Positions 40,948 to 48,657 of a stretch of 64,000 nt of DNA are shown here, one piece after another. Numbering within the stretch: position 1 is the first letter of the stretch; each line of letters starts with the position of its first letter. Made by a program: the position numbers and the translations under genes. This DNA comes from Chryseobacterium sp. MYb264 (lineage in GTDB: Bacteria > Bacteroidota > Bacteroidia > Flavobacteriales > Weeksellaceae): NCBI RefSeq assembly GCF_035974275.1, contig NZ_CP142422.1, positions 4,650,001 through 4,714,000 on the forward strand, written 5' to 3'. The notes under the pieces are model-generated. The model had not been told where the DNA came from, did no database searches, and saw nothing but the letters and a program-made list of their open reading frames with translations.

Positions 40948-41775
40948 TTATTGTTTTTTCTTTACAAATCCTTGGGTAATACGGTCGAGAATAATAGCTA
41001 AGATCACGACAGATAAACCACTTTCAAATCCTAATCCGATATCCAGATTATTAATTCCTTCCAATACTTTTTCACCCAAACCTCCTGCAGCGATCATTCC
41101 GGCGATTACCACCATGGATAATGATAATAATATGGTTTGATTGACTCCGGCTAAAATGGTTTTCGTCGCTAAAGGAAGTTCTACTTTAAACAAAATTTGT
41201 CGGTTGGTAGCTCCAAATGCTCTTGCGGCTTCCACAATATCTTTCGGAACGGCATCTATTCCTAATGTTGTTAAACGTACGGCGGGCGGCATAGCAAAAA
41301 TAATCGTGGCAAACGCTCCCGGAACTTTACCGATACTGAAAAATAATACTGCAGGAATCAGATAAACGAACGCGGGCATGGTTTGCATTAAATCCAGCAT
41401 CGGACGAATAATTTTCGCGGCAAATTTATTTTTCGCAGCCCAGATTCCCAATGGAACCGACAATATCAGTGCGGTGAGCGTTGATACAAAAATAAGCGCT
41501 AGGGTTTCCATGGTTTCTTTCCAGAATCCCATTAAAAAGATTAGGGTAAGTCCGGCGGCCGTCATTATAGCAGTTCCTTTTCCGGCTTTCCATAAGGCTA
41601 GTAAGGTGAAAAGTAGAATTATAACATAAAAAGGAGTGTTTACCAAAACCCACTCAAGTCCCATGATTGAGGAGTTTCCTACGTTTTTTATAACATCAAA
41701 TACTGGTTTTCCATGGTCTGTGAGCCAATTGATTGCGGTTGCTACATATTGGCCTATATCTATAATTTTATTCAT
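40948..41775 (-). CDS. proW: Glycine betaine ABC transporter permease
   Basis: The 275-residue protein has about six membrane helices and the binding-protein-dependent permease signature in the EAARAFGATNRQILFKVELP loop. The TMPAFVYLIPAVLFFSIG and GAFATIIFAMPPAVRLTTLG segments match ProW/OpuAB. The C-terminal GLGEKVLEGINNLDIGLGFE fits as well. It pairs with the CBS-ATPase upstream (1-nt gap) and the lipoprotein downstream, and would import osmoprotectants. Confidence 0.93.
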   Translation of the reverse strand: MNKIIDIGQYVATAINWLTDHGKPVFDVIKNVGNSSIMGLEWVLVNTPFYVIILLFTLLALWKAGKGTAIMTAAGLTLIFLMGFWKETMETLALIFVSTLTALILSVPLGIWAAKNKFAAKIIRPMLDLMQTMPAFVYLIPAVLFFSIGKVPGAFATIIFAMPPAVRLTTLGIDAVPKDIVEAARAFGATNRQILFKVELPLATKTILAGVNQTILLSLSMVVIAGMIAAGGLGEKVLEGINNLDIGLGFESGLSVVILAIILDRITQGFVKKKQ

Positions 41776-41776
41776 C

Positions 41777-43045
41777 TTATTGGTTGTTTGCGATTTCTTT
41801 TAATTCAATAATTTCTTCTTCGTTAAATTTTGTGGCTTCTATCACCAATGATAATTGCGTTACCAAGCCCAGGAATTTATTGTTTTCGTCTACAACGGCA
41901 ATCGCAGATTTACTTCCTGAAATCAGGGGCAGCATTTCTTCAACAGTGGCATCTTTAAGTACGGAAGGAACGTTACTGTTAATCACAGATTCTACGGTAG
42001 GCTCTTTCCTTCGGGCAATCATCATAATATCTCCGAGTGTTACAAAGCCAAGAAATTTATTCTGAAAATCAACAACGGGTAAAGTTTCCAGACCTGTTGC
42101 TCTCATTTTTCTTAAAGCGCCCTCAGGACCATCTTTTCTGAAACGTACCACCGTTGGTTTATCAAACATTAAAGATTTGGCAGTAATGATTGTTTTACGG
42201 TCTACTTTTTCAACGAAAGCTTTCACATAATCACTTGCCGGATTGGTTAAAATATCTTCTGCAGTACCAATTTGCTCAATGACTCCGTCTTTCATAATAA
42301 CGATTCTGTCGCCGATTTTTATGGCTTCATCCAAATCATGGGTAATGAAAACAATGGTTTTCTGAAGCGTATCCTGCAGTTCAAGCATCTGATCCTGCAT
42401 TTCAGATTTTATCAATGGGTCGAGTGCTGAAAAAGCTTCATCCATTAATAAAACTTCAGGATCATTAGCCAAAGCTCTTGCCAGGCCAACTCTCTGCTGC
42501 ATCCCACCGGACAGTTGAGAAGGATACTGATTTTCAAAACCGTTTAATCCCACAATATCTAATGCTTTCTGTGCTTTTTCTTCACGAGAAGCTTTATCTT
42601 CACCACGAATTTCCAGTCCGAAAGCAGCATTGCTTAAAACGGTGTGATGGGGAAGAAGACCAAATTTCTGGAAAACCATGCTCATTTCCGTTCTTCTTAC
42701 CTCCAGCAGGTCTTTGTTGTTTTTATCGGTAATATTATCGTCGTTAATGTAAACTTTTCCCGAAGTAGGTTCGTTTAATCGGTTCAGGCAACGTAACAAA
42801 GTAGATTTTCCACTGCCGGAAAGTCCCATGATCACGAAGAATTCGCCTTCATAGATTTCAAAATTTGCTTTGTTTATTCCGACGGTACAACCTGTTTTTT
42901 CAAGGATTTCTTTTTTAGAAAAGCCTTTATCGAGAAGTTCCATCGCTTTCTCTTTTTGTTTTCCGAAAATGATCGTGAGATCTTCGACTTTCAGTTTTAC
43001 TTTTCTGTTATTTTCAATTTTATCCATATCAGAGTTTTTTTGCAT
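41777..43045 (-). CDS. proV: Glycine betaine ABC transporter ATP-binding protein with CBS domains
   Basis: The 422-residue protein has Walker A GLSGSGKST, the signature QLSGGMQQRVGLARALA, and Walker B VLLMDEAFSALDPL. The C-terminal part (about residues 275-410) has two CBS domains, one ending PVVDFQNKFLGFVTLGDI and the other AVVDENNKFLGLVTQ; in OpuA such domains sense ionic strength. It powers the transporter and is the first gene of the operon. The start could also be Met43027 (MDKIENN). No clear TAnnTTTG box was found upstream. Confidence 0.93.
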   Translation of the reverse strand: MQKNSDMDKIENNRKVKLKVEDLTIIFGKQKEKAMELLDKGFSKKEILEKTGCTVGINKANFEIYEGEFFVIMGLSGSGKSTLLRCLNRLNEPTSGKVYINDDNITDKNNKDLLEVRRTEMSMVFQKFGLLPHHTVLSNAAFGLEIRGEDKASREEKAQKALDIVGLNGFENQYPSQLSGGMQQRVGLARALANDPEVLLMDEAFSALDPLIKSEMQDQMLELQDTLQKTIVFITHDLDEAIKIGDRIVIMKDGVIEQIGTAEDILTNPASDYVKAFVEKVDRKTIITAKSLMFDKPTVVRFRKDGPEGALRKMRATGLETLPVVDFQNKFLGFVTLGDIMMIARRKEPTVESVINSNVPSVLKDATVEEMLPLISGSKSAIAVVDENNKFLGLVTQLSLVIEATKFNEEEIIELKEIANNQ

Positions 43046-43531
43046 GTGATTGACTTAAATTTACAAATAATTTAAAATATAGATTAAACGTATAATCCAT
43101 ATTCTCATACAATGTCGAAAAGTACCGTCCTGTATTGAGTTTTAATTAAAAATCATATATGAAAAATAAAAATCTGCAAAAGACCAGAAGTCTGATGCGA
43201 CATTTATATTTCATACAGATTTTACTCTTGAAGAAGAGCGTATCATGAAAAAAGAAATTCTTTTAAATAGATTTTCAAAAATAAATTATCAATAAAGATA
43301 ATTAAACAGGTATTTGTACTGAACAACTTGAATTTCTACATTTTATCAAAATGCAGGCCAATAATAAAAAGCAACGCTTTCATTTTTTATTAGCGATGCA
43401 AATTTACGAATTTAATATTAAATGGATTTTTAAGACTGTAAAATATTGATTATCAACGGTGAATGGTGAATCGATTTTTGATGTTAATTTTAATCAAAAA
43501 TCAAGAAAATTTAATAAAATAAATTGGAAAA
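43046..43531. other. 486-bp gap without a convincing gene
   Basis: This AT-rich stretch lies between the transporter operon and the DUF1304 gene. A plus-strand frame of about 40 codons (about 43168-43293) reads TDFTLEEERIMKKEILLNRF and could be a gene remnant, but it has no start near its left end. GATTTTTGAT (43473-43482) and ATCAAAAATC (43493-43502) are inverses, possibly a terminator for the DUF1304 gene. GGTGAATGGTGAATCG near 43459 resembles part of an intergenic repeat. Confidence 0.5.
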
Positions 43532-43897
43532 TTATTTCAGTAAAACGGCAATAATTGCTAAAATAGCAGGAAGCGCCTGAACGAAAAATATCTTTTTAGT
43601 GGCAGAAATAGCACCATAAATTCCGGCAACGGCAACGCAACCTAAGAAGAATAGGGCAATATTGGTTTGCCATTTCGGATCTTCAATGAAGAGAGACCAG
43701 ATCAATCCAGCGGACAAAAAGCCATTATAAAGCCCCTGATTGGCTGCCAAACCTTTCGTAGGTTTGAACATTTCTGCGGGTAAAGCCGCTTTAAAAACTT
43801 CTTTTCCTTTGGTTTCCCACGCAAACATTTCCATCCAGAGAATATAAAGATGTTCGATGGCTACAACGGCGATAAGAATTTTGGCTACAATTTCCAT
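43532..43897 (-). CDS. DUF1304 family membrane protein
   Basis: The protein is 121 residues from Met43897 and has four hydrophobic segments. The first holds VAKILIAVVAIEHLYILWMEMF, the conserved His/Glu helix of DUF1304. GLAANQGLYNGFLSAGLIW follows, then FLGCVAVAGIYGAISATKK. The family is of unknown function and sits in the inner membrane. A start at 43915 adds six residues. It is divergent from the Crp-like regulator, with start codons 69 nt apart. Confidence 0.85.
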   Translation of the reverse strand: MEIVAKILIAVVAIEHLYILWMEMFAWETKGKEVFKAALPAEMFKPTKGLAANQGLYNGFLSAGLIWSLFIEDPKWQTNIALFFLGCVAVAGIYGAISATKKIFFVQALPAILAIIAVLLK

Positions 43898-43966
43898 GAT
43901 ATACTGTTTTGTCATTGTAAAACTAAAAAAATAAAGTTAAGTTTGGTTATACAATTTTCAAAAATA

Positions 43967-44539
43967 ATGGAATCTTTCAAAGCGCATCTGGATAAGTTTA
44001 TCAGTATTAATGATGAAGAATTTGCATCTGTTATGTCCTTTTTTGAGGTCTTAACGGTGAAAAAAAAACAAAACCTGATGCTTGAAGATGAAGTTTGTCA
44101 ATTCAAATATTTTGTAATACAAGGCTGTCTGCGAAAATTTTTCATCAATGAAAAGGGGATTGAGCAAACCACTGAATTTGCCATTGAAAACTGGTGGATC
44201 TCGGATACTTTTGCATTTGAGAAACAGATAAAATCTACTTTTAATATTCAGGCTGTTGAAAATTCTCAGATTTTAGCAATTGATTATGATGCTCAGGAAA
44301 AATTACTGGAAAAGCATCCGTTGATGGAAAAATATTTCAGAATGGTGTATCAAACAGCGTATGCTGCTGCTGAAAAAAGAATCCGTTATCTGTATGAGAT
44401 GACAAAGGAAGAATATTATATTCATTTCAGCACGTTGTATCCTTGGTTTATTCAAAGAATTCCTCAATATTTGATTGCTTCTTTTTTAGGATTTACTCCG
44501 GAATATTTAAGTGAGATCCGAGCGAAATTACGTTCTTAA
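43967..44539 (+). CDS. Crp/Fnr-family regulator
   Basis: From Met43967 the protein is 190 residues. A cNMP-binding-like beta barrel (FEVLTVKKKQNLMLEDEVCQ to NSQILAIDYDAQEKLL) precedes a helical linker and a C-terminal helix-turn-helix (IPQYLIASFLGFTPEYLSEIRAKL). The frame is open back to 43850, but the extra residues overlap the DUF1304 gene and do not fit the family. The barrel lacks clear cAMP-contact residues, so the ligand is unknown. It likely controls neighbours such as the DUF1304 or DoxX genes. Confidence 0.88.
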   Translation: MESFKAHLDKFISINDEEFASVMSFFEVLTVKKKQNLMLEDEVCQFKYFVIQGCLRKFFINEKGIEQTTEFAIENWWISDTFAFEKQIKSTFNIQAVENSQILAIDYDAQEKLLEKHPLMEKYFRMVYQTAYAAAEKRIRYLYEMTKEEYYIHFSTLYPWFIQRIPQYLIASFLGFTPEYLSEIRAKLRS

Positions 44540-44602
44540 ACCAGTTTAAGATTTTTACGATTTATAATTCAGAACTTTGTCATGTAATTAAAAGCCAGTA
44601 TC

Positions 44603-45025
44603 ATGACAGACAAAAAGGTTCTATTTCCGCAATTATTTTTAAGACTCGCCATCTCTGTAACGATGCTTTCTGCAGTTGCTGACCGATTCGGGTTTTGGGG
44701 CAAAAATTCTGCTTGGGGAAACTGGGAGAATTTTGAAAAATATACAAAACAGTTAACGTTTTTTCTTCCTGAAAGTTTAGGATCCTTTTCAGCGTATGTC
44801 GCCACTTTTCTGGAAATTCTAATTCCGTTGATGTTGATTTTAGGTCTTAAAACTAAAATTGCTGCTTACGGCGCCGGATTTTTATTACTGATTTTCGCTT
44901 TATCGATGACGATGGCATTAGGAGTGAAAGCGCCCTTGGACTATTCGGTTTGGGTGGGAAGTGCAGGAGCTTTTTTATTGGCAAGTCAGGAGAAATATTC
45001 GTTTTCTTTAGATGATAGAAAATAG
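44603..45025 (+). CDS. DoxX-family membrane protein
   Basis: The 140-residue protein has four membrane helices in the DoxX pattern: FLRLAISVTMLSAVADRFGF, then YVATFLEILIPLMLILGL, LLLIFALSMTMALGVKAPL, and SAGAFLLAS. DoxX proteins associate with redox proteins at the membrane. It lies 64 nt after the Crp-like regulator and 48 nt before the AhpD-like gene, all on the plus strand, so the three may be one unit that responds to oxidative or thiol stress. A 15-bp tandem duplication covers its stop codon. Confidence 0.87.
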   Translation: MTDKKVLFPQLFLRLAISVTMLSAVADRFGFWGKNSAWGNWENFEKYTKQLTFFLPESLGSFSAYVATFLEILIPLMLILGLKTKIAAYGAGFLLLIFALSMTMALGVKAPLDYSVWVGSAGAFLLASQEKYSFSLDDRK

Positions 45026-45073
45026 ACTGATAGAAAATAGATCTTAACAAATTAACTAAAAATATAAAATATT

Positions 45074-45517
45074 ATGAGCGCAAGATTCAACATGGCAACA
45101 ACTCACGCTGCCGCTTACAAAGCAGGAATAGGAATGGAAGCTGCCCTTCAGAACAGTTTTTTAAGCCCTATCCAGAAAGAATTAATTAAAATCAGAGCTT
45201 CTCAGATCAATGCATGTGCATTCTGTCTGGATATGCATACAAAAGATGCCATAAAATATGGTGAAACGCCACAAAGAATTTTCCTTCTGAATGCATGGAG
45301 AGATGCAAAAGAATTGTTTACAGAAGAAGAGCAGGTGATTTTAATGATTGCTGAGGAAATTACCTTGATCAGCCAAAAAGGATTAACAGAAGAAACGTAT
45401 CAAAAAGCGAAAGAATTATTCAATGAAAGCCAAATTGCCGATATTATTATGGCTGCTGTTTCCATTAATATGTGGAATAGAATTGCAATTTCTACGCATT
45501 TGCCGATTGCAAAATAA
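45074..45517 (+). CDS. Carboxymuconolactone decarboxylase/AhpD-like protein
   Basis: The 147-residue protein has the AhpD-like all-helical fold with the redox motif CAFCLDMHTKDAIKYGE, in which Cys-x-x-Cys and His match the peroxidase-coupled AhpD site. The start MSARFNMATTHAAAYKAGIG and ending MAAVSINMWNRIAISTH are typical of the group annotated as carboxymuconolactone decarboxylase-family or alkylhydroperoxidase. It probably reduces peroxides or partners with a thiol system. It follows the DoxX gene by 48 nt, a combination often seen in bacteria. Confidence 0.88.
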   Translation: MSARFNMATTHAAAYKAGIGMEAALQNSFLSPIQKELIKIRASQINACAFCLDMHTKDAIKYGETPQRIFLLNAWRDAKELFTEEEQVILMIAEEITLISQKGLTEETYQKAKELFNESQIADIIMAAVSINMWNRIAISTHLPIAK

Positions 45518-45547
45518 TTCCTTCTATTTATTTTAAAGTTATTAACT

Positions 45548-45579
45548 AAAAACGCTTCTCGATTTTGAGAAGCGTTTTT
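45548..45579. terminator. Strong terminator after the AhpD-like gene
   Basis: AAAAACGCTTCTC and GAGAAGCGTTTTT form a perfect 13-bp stem around GATTTT. It serves the plus-strand genes and lies near the end of the convergent aldo/keto reductase gene. Confidence 0.88.
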
Positions 45580-45620
45580 ACCTTATTATGATGTCATGGT
45601 GATGACCAATTTTAAATCTA

Positions 45621-46604
45621 TTAAAGTTGCTTTAATTCTGTAGTAATAAAATTTAGCTCTTCCTGTGATAAGTCGAAAGACATTGCTTTTGCATTTTCAA
45701 TTGCTTGCTGAGCGTTTCTTGCCCCTGCTAAAACCACTGTGATGGCTGGTTGCAAGGTGGTCCAACGTAAAACCAATTGAGAAAGAGTAGCACCTTTTTC
45801 CTGAGCAATCGGTTCTATTTTTTCTAAGAAATTTTTTACTTTATTTAAATCAAACTGCGAAAAATATTCGTTTCTGTGATCGTCTTCTTTTAGTTTATTG
45901 TCTTTAAAATATTTTCCGGTCAACAATCCTCTTTCCATCGGGCTGTACACGATAATTCCGGAATTGTTTTCCAAAGAGTAAGGAACTAAATCATTCTCAA
46001 TCGCACGGTTCAGCATACTATAAGAAACTTGGTTACTCGCCAATTTCAATGTTTTATTCGCTTCTTCCATTTGTTCAACAGAATAATTGCTCACACCCGC
46101 GGTTTTGATTTTTCCTTGTTGAATTAGCAATTCCAAAGCTTCCATCGTTTCACTGATGGACGTTGTAGCATCCGGCCAGTGCAATTGTAAAAGATCGATA
46201 TAATCTGTTCCCAATCTTTTTAAACTTTCCTCAACTTCCTTAATAATATTCTCTTTGGAAGCGAATTTATAAACAGGAATTTTTTTACCATTTTCCTCTG
46301 CATCAAAGAAAAATTCTCCTTTTCCGTTATTGCTTCCGTCCCAAACCAATCCGAATTTAGTCAACAACTGAATTTTTGAACGGTCTTTTCCTTTAATGGC
46401 TTCCCCGATCATCTCTTCGCTTAATCCGAAACCGTAAAAAGGTGCAGTATCAATTGAAGTTACGCCATGATCTAAAGAAGCATGGATTGAGTTGATGGAA
46501 TCTTGTTTTTCATTTCCGCCCCACATATTTCCACCGATGGCAAACGCTCCGTGTGTAATCACTGAAAGTTCAAGATCAGTGTTTCCTAATTTTCTATATT
46601 CCAT
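45621..46604 (-). CDS. Aldo/keto reductase
   Basis: The 327-residue protein has the AKR barrel: YRKLGNTDLELSVITHGAFA, the catalytic Asp and Tyr in GVTSIDTAPFYGFGLSEEMI, Lys in IQLLTKFGLVW, and His in YIDLLQLHWPDA. The NADPH-binding end is GARNAQQAIENAKAM. It belongs to the AKR11/YajO-like group that reduces aldehydes and ketones with NADPH. It is cytosolic and lies upstream of nothing obvious; the DJ-1-like gene starts further left-to-right upstream on the same strand, 95 nt away. Confidence 0.93.
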   Translation of the reverse strand: MEYRKLGNTDLELSVITHGAFAIGGNMWGGNEKQDSINSIHASLDHGVTSIDTAPFYGFGLSEEMIGEAIKGKDRSKIQLLTKFGLVWDGSNNGKGEFFFDAEENGKKIPVYKFASKENIIKEVEESLKRLGTDYIDLLQLHWPDATTSISETMEALELLIQQGKIKTAGVSNYSVEQMEEANKTLKLASNQVSYSMLNRAIENDLVPYSLENNSGIIVYSPMERGLLTGKYFKDNKLKEDDHRNEYFSQFDLNKVKNFLEKIEPIAQEKGATLSQLVLRWTTLQPAITVVLAGARNAQQAIENAKAMSFDLSQEELNFITTELKQL

Positions 46605-46699
46605 TTTTTTTGTATTAATTTTTGATTTTGCTGAAAAATTTTCATTTTAAAATATTTGAAAAATTTTCAAATAATAATGGGTTAAAAATTTTAACTCTG

Positions 46700-47452
46700 T
46701 TATTTATTCAATTCTTTTAAAATAGCTTCCCCAACACTTTTTGCAGATTGAGGATTTTGACCTGTAATCACTCGCTGATCAACCACTACATGATTCTGCC
46801 AAAGTCCTGATTTTTCAAATTTTGCACCTCTTTCTTTTAATTTATCTTCCAAAAGAAAAGGAACAACATTCGTTAATTTTACTTCAGATTCTTCTTCATT
46901 CGTAAATGCGTTGATTTTTTTGTCATCAATTAAATATTTACCGTTGTTCAATTTAATATTCACCAAACCGGCGGGACCGTGACAAACTCCGGCAACAATT
47001 CCTCCGTTTTCGTAAATTTTTGAAGCAATCGCTGACAATTCTTTGTTATCTGCAAAATCCCACATTGCACCGTGACCTCCTGCATAAAATATGGTAGAGT
47101 AGTTGCTGGGATTGACTTCTGAAGGTTTTAAAGAATGATCTATTTTGTTTTTGTATTCTTTATTTTCCCAGAATTCTTTATTGACAGGATCTTTCAGATC
47201 AAAGCCGTCAACTGGCGGAGTACCTCCTTTCGGACTTACAAAATCGATTTCATAACCGGCGTTGTGAAGAACTTCCCAAGGATGCGAAACCTCGCCAAGA
47301 TAATATCCGGTTTCTTCGCCTGTATCACCTTTCTTATCATGGCTTGTCACAACGAATAAGATTTTCTTTTTTACATTTTTAGATTTTTTGGCTTGTGCCT
47401 GAACAAATCCGATGGTGAAGATCGCTAATAATAGGAGTGCTAATTTTTTCAT
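46700..47452 (-). CDS. Secreted DJ-1/PfpI-family protein (Hsp31-like)
   Basis: The 250-residue protein has signal peptide MKKLALLLLAIFTIGFVQA. The DJ-1/PfpI core holds the nucleophile elbow GGIVAGVCHGPAGLVN with Cys near residue 157, and FYAGGHGAMWDF before it. The arrangement is that of type 1 glutamine amidotransferase-like proteins and Hsp31 glyoxalase III/deglycases. A periplasmic location is unusual but occurs in this group. It may detoxify reactive carbonyls together with the neighbouring aldo/keto reductase; this is inference. Confidence 0.88.
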   Translation of the reverse strand: MKKLALLLLAIFTIGFVQAQAKKSKNVKKKILFVVTSHDKKGDTGEETGYYLGEVSHPWEVLHNAGYEIDFVSPKGGTPPVDGFDLKDPVNKEFWENKEYKNKIDHSLKPSEVNPSNYSTIFYAGGHGAMWDFADNKELSAIASKIYENGGIVAGVCHGPAGLVNIKLNNGKYLIDDKKINAFTNEEESEVKLTNVVPFLLEDKLKERGAKFEKSGLWQNHVVVDQRVITGQNPQSAKSVGEAILKELNK

Positions 47453-47470
47453 GATTTTAGTATGTTTATG

Positions 47471-47599
47471 TTTAACCGCAAAAGAGTCAAAAGATGTTAA
47501 TTTGTTTTAAGTATTTCAAAAGCAAACAAAGCATGAACTTAAGTTTTGTAAACTTTTGTAATCTTTTTCAATCAGTTCTTTTGTGTCTTTTGCGGTAAA
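47471..47599. repeat. ACCGCAAAAG inverted repeat
   Basis: TTTAACCGCAAAAGAGTCAA on the left and TTTTGTGTCTTTTGCGGTAA on the right are inverses with few mismatches. The 90-bp middle contains CAAAAGCAAACAAAG and CTTTTGTAATC-like pieces. It separates the DJ-1-like gene from the quinol monooxygenase gene. Confidence 0.65.
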
Positions 47600-47601
47600 G
47601 A

Positions 47602-47889
47602 TTAAATAATTTCCGTTAAATAAATCTGTGGTTTTTCCTGCAGTTTTTCATCAACCAAAGCTCCGAAAGCCTGAATATAAGATTGCTGATTATGTTGATC
47701 CAAACCTTCTTTACTTTTCCATATTTCATAAAAAACAAATTGGTTTTTGTCTTCAATTCCCTGATGAAGCGTGTACAATTCGTTCGCTTCTTCTTTCACG
47801 GTTTCTTTTACCATGTTTTGAAGAGTTTCTAAAACTTCAGCTCTATGTTCTTCTTTTGCTTTGATAATAGCAGTCAAATAAATTTTCAT
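47602..47889 (-). CDS. ABM-domain quinol monooxygenase-like protein
   Basis: The 95-residue protein has an antibiotic-biosynthesis-monooxygenase fold (ferredoxin-like beta-alpha-beta): IYLTAIIKAKEEHRAEVLET, then EANELYTLHQGIEDKNQFVF and EIWKSKEGLDQHNQQSYIQA. YgiN of E. coli has this fold and oxidises menadiol-type quinols without cofactor. Its start overlaps the stop of the mdaB-like gene by one base, the same pairing as mdaB-ygiN in E. coli, so it probably takes part in a quinone redox cycle. Confidence 0.87.
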   Translation of the reverse strand: MKIYLTAIIKAKEEHRAEVLETLQNMVKETVKEEANELYTLHQGIEDKNQFVFYEIWKSKEGLDQHNQQSYIQAFGALVDEKLQEKPQIYLTEII

Positions 47890-48503
47890 TAGACTAATTG
47901 TGGTTTTAATTCTTTTTCAAAAATGTTAGTAAGATGTTCTCTATAAAGCTTCATGTCACGTTCAATATTCGCATTTTTCTCTACATCATGAAAGTGAAAA
48001 CTTTCCATTTTTTCTAAAGAAACAAAGGCATTCATTCTGTGGAAACCAAATAGAGGTCCGTTATCTACACTTGTTTCGTTAAAGAATTCTCCGGGAAGCG
48101 TGAAAGCGGTTTCTGGTGCATTCCAGCTTGTGGTTACCATATATTTTCTTCCCCCAAGCATTCCGCCGGTTCCGTAATTAATGGTTGGATTATCAGCTTT
48201 TCTGCCGTCACTCATATAAATTCCTTTTGCATGACCGGCTGTGAAAACTTCATCGATATATTTTTTAAAACCATTTGGCAATTGAAACCACCAGATTGGC
48301 GTGTGGTAAATGATATAATCTGCCCAAACAAATTTTTGGACTTCTTCATGTTTGTCGTAGTTTTCGCTTACGTTTGTGATTTTCACTTCTACATTTTCGA
48401 AGCTTTTCAAAACTTCCAATGTATTTTCTGCAATTGTCTGATTATATTTTCCTCCGGAATGTCCGAAATTTTGTCCACCGTTGATGATTAATACTTTTTT
48501 CAT
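47889..48503 (-). CDS. mdaB: NAD(P)H:quinone oxidoreductase MdaB-like flavoprotein
   Basis: The 204-residue protein has a flavodoxin-like fold: VLIINGGQNFGHSGGKYNQT binds the FMN/FAD phosphate. YIIYHTPIWWFQLPNGFKKY, TAGHAKGIYMSDGR and YGTGGMLGGRKYMVTTSWNA follow, all typical of MdaB. It reduces quinones with NADPH in a two-electron step that avoids semiquinone radicals. It is the first gene of a two-gene unit with the quinol monooxygenase and is divergent from the MarR-GNAT regulator. Confidence 0.92.
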   Translation of the reverse strand: MKKVLIINGGQNFGHSGGKYNQTIAENTLEVLKSFENVEVKITNVSENYDKHEEVQKFVWADYIIYHTPIWWFQLPNGFKKYIDEVFTAGHAKGIYMSDGRKADNPTINYGTGGMLGGRKYMVTTSWNAPETAFTLPGEFFNETSVDNGPLFGFHRMNAFVSLEKMESFHFHDVEKNANIERDMKLYREHLTNIFEKELKPQLV

Positions 48504-48532
48504 TGTTGTATGATTGTTTAAATTTTATGATG

Positions 48533-48540
48533 CAAAGTTA
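48533..48540 (-). promoter_or_regulatory. Candidate -7 box of mdaB
   Basis: TAACTTTG on the minus strand matches TAnnTTTG, 29 nt before the start at 48503. Confidence 0.5.
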
Positions 48541-48575
48541 GAACGATGTGTTGTATAATAAAAATAATATGAATT

Positions 48576-48587
48576 ATACTTAAGTAT
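48576..48587. promoter_or_regulatory. Palindrome upstream of mdaB
   Basis: ATACTTAAGTAT is a perfect 12-bp palindrome about 36 nt upstream of the mdaB -7 box, near or just above its -33 position. It could be a regulator site. Confidence 0.4.
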
Positions 48588-48619
48588 TATAAAAATGATA
48601 GTTTAAGTCGAAAATTTAA

Positions 48620-48640
48620 TTAGTTGATAAAGTCAACTAA
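48620..48640. promoter_or_regulatory. MarR-type operator candidate
   Basis: TTAGTTGA (48620-48627) and TCAACTAA (48633-48640) are exact inverses with 5 nt between. The site covers the -33 region of the MarR-GNAT promoter and fits the size and TTGA/TCAA core of MarR-family operators. Confidence 0.6.
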
Positions 48641-48645
48641 ATTAC

Positions 48646-48653
48646 TATATTTG
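48646..48653 (+). promoter_or_regulatory. Candidate -7 box of the MarR-GNAT gene
   Basis: TATATTTG matches TAnnTTTG and ends 4 nt before the ATG at 48658, so the transcript is probably leaderless. Confidence 0.55.
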
Positions 48654-48657
48654 CTAT

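Noticed and set aside
43046..43531. tRNA or structured RNA in the long AT-rich gap
   Set aside because: No cloverleaf, anticodon arm or conserved RNA motif was found by eye.
43850..43966. Upstream extension of the Crp-like gene
   Set aside because: It overlaps the divergent DUF1304 gene and adds residues unlike the family.
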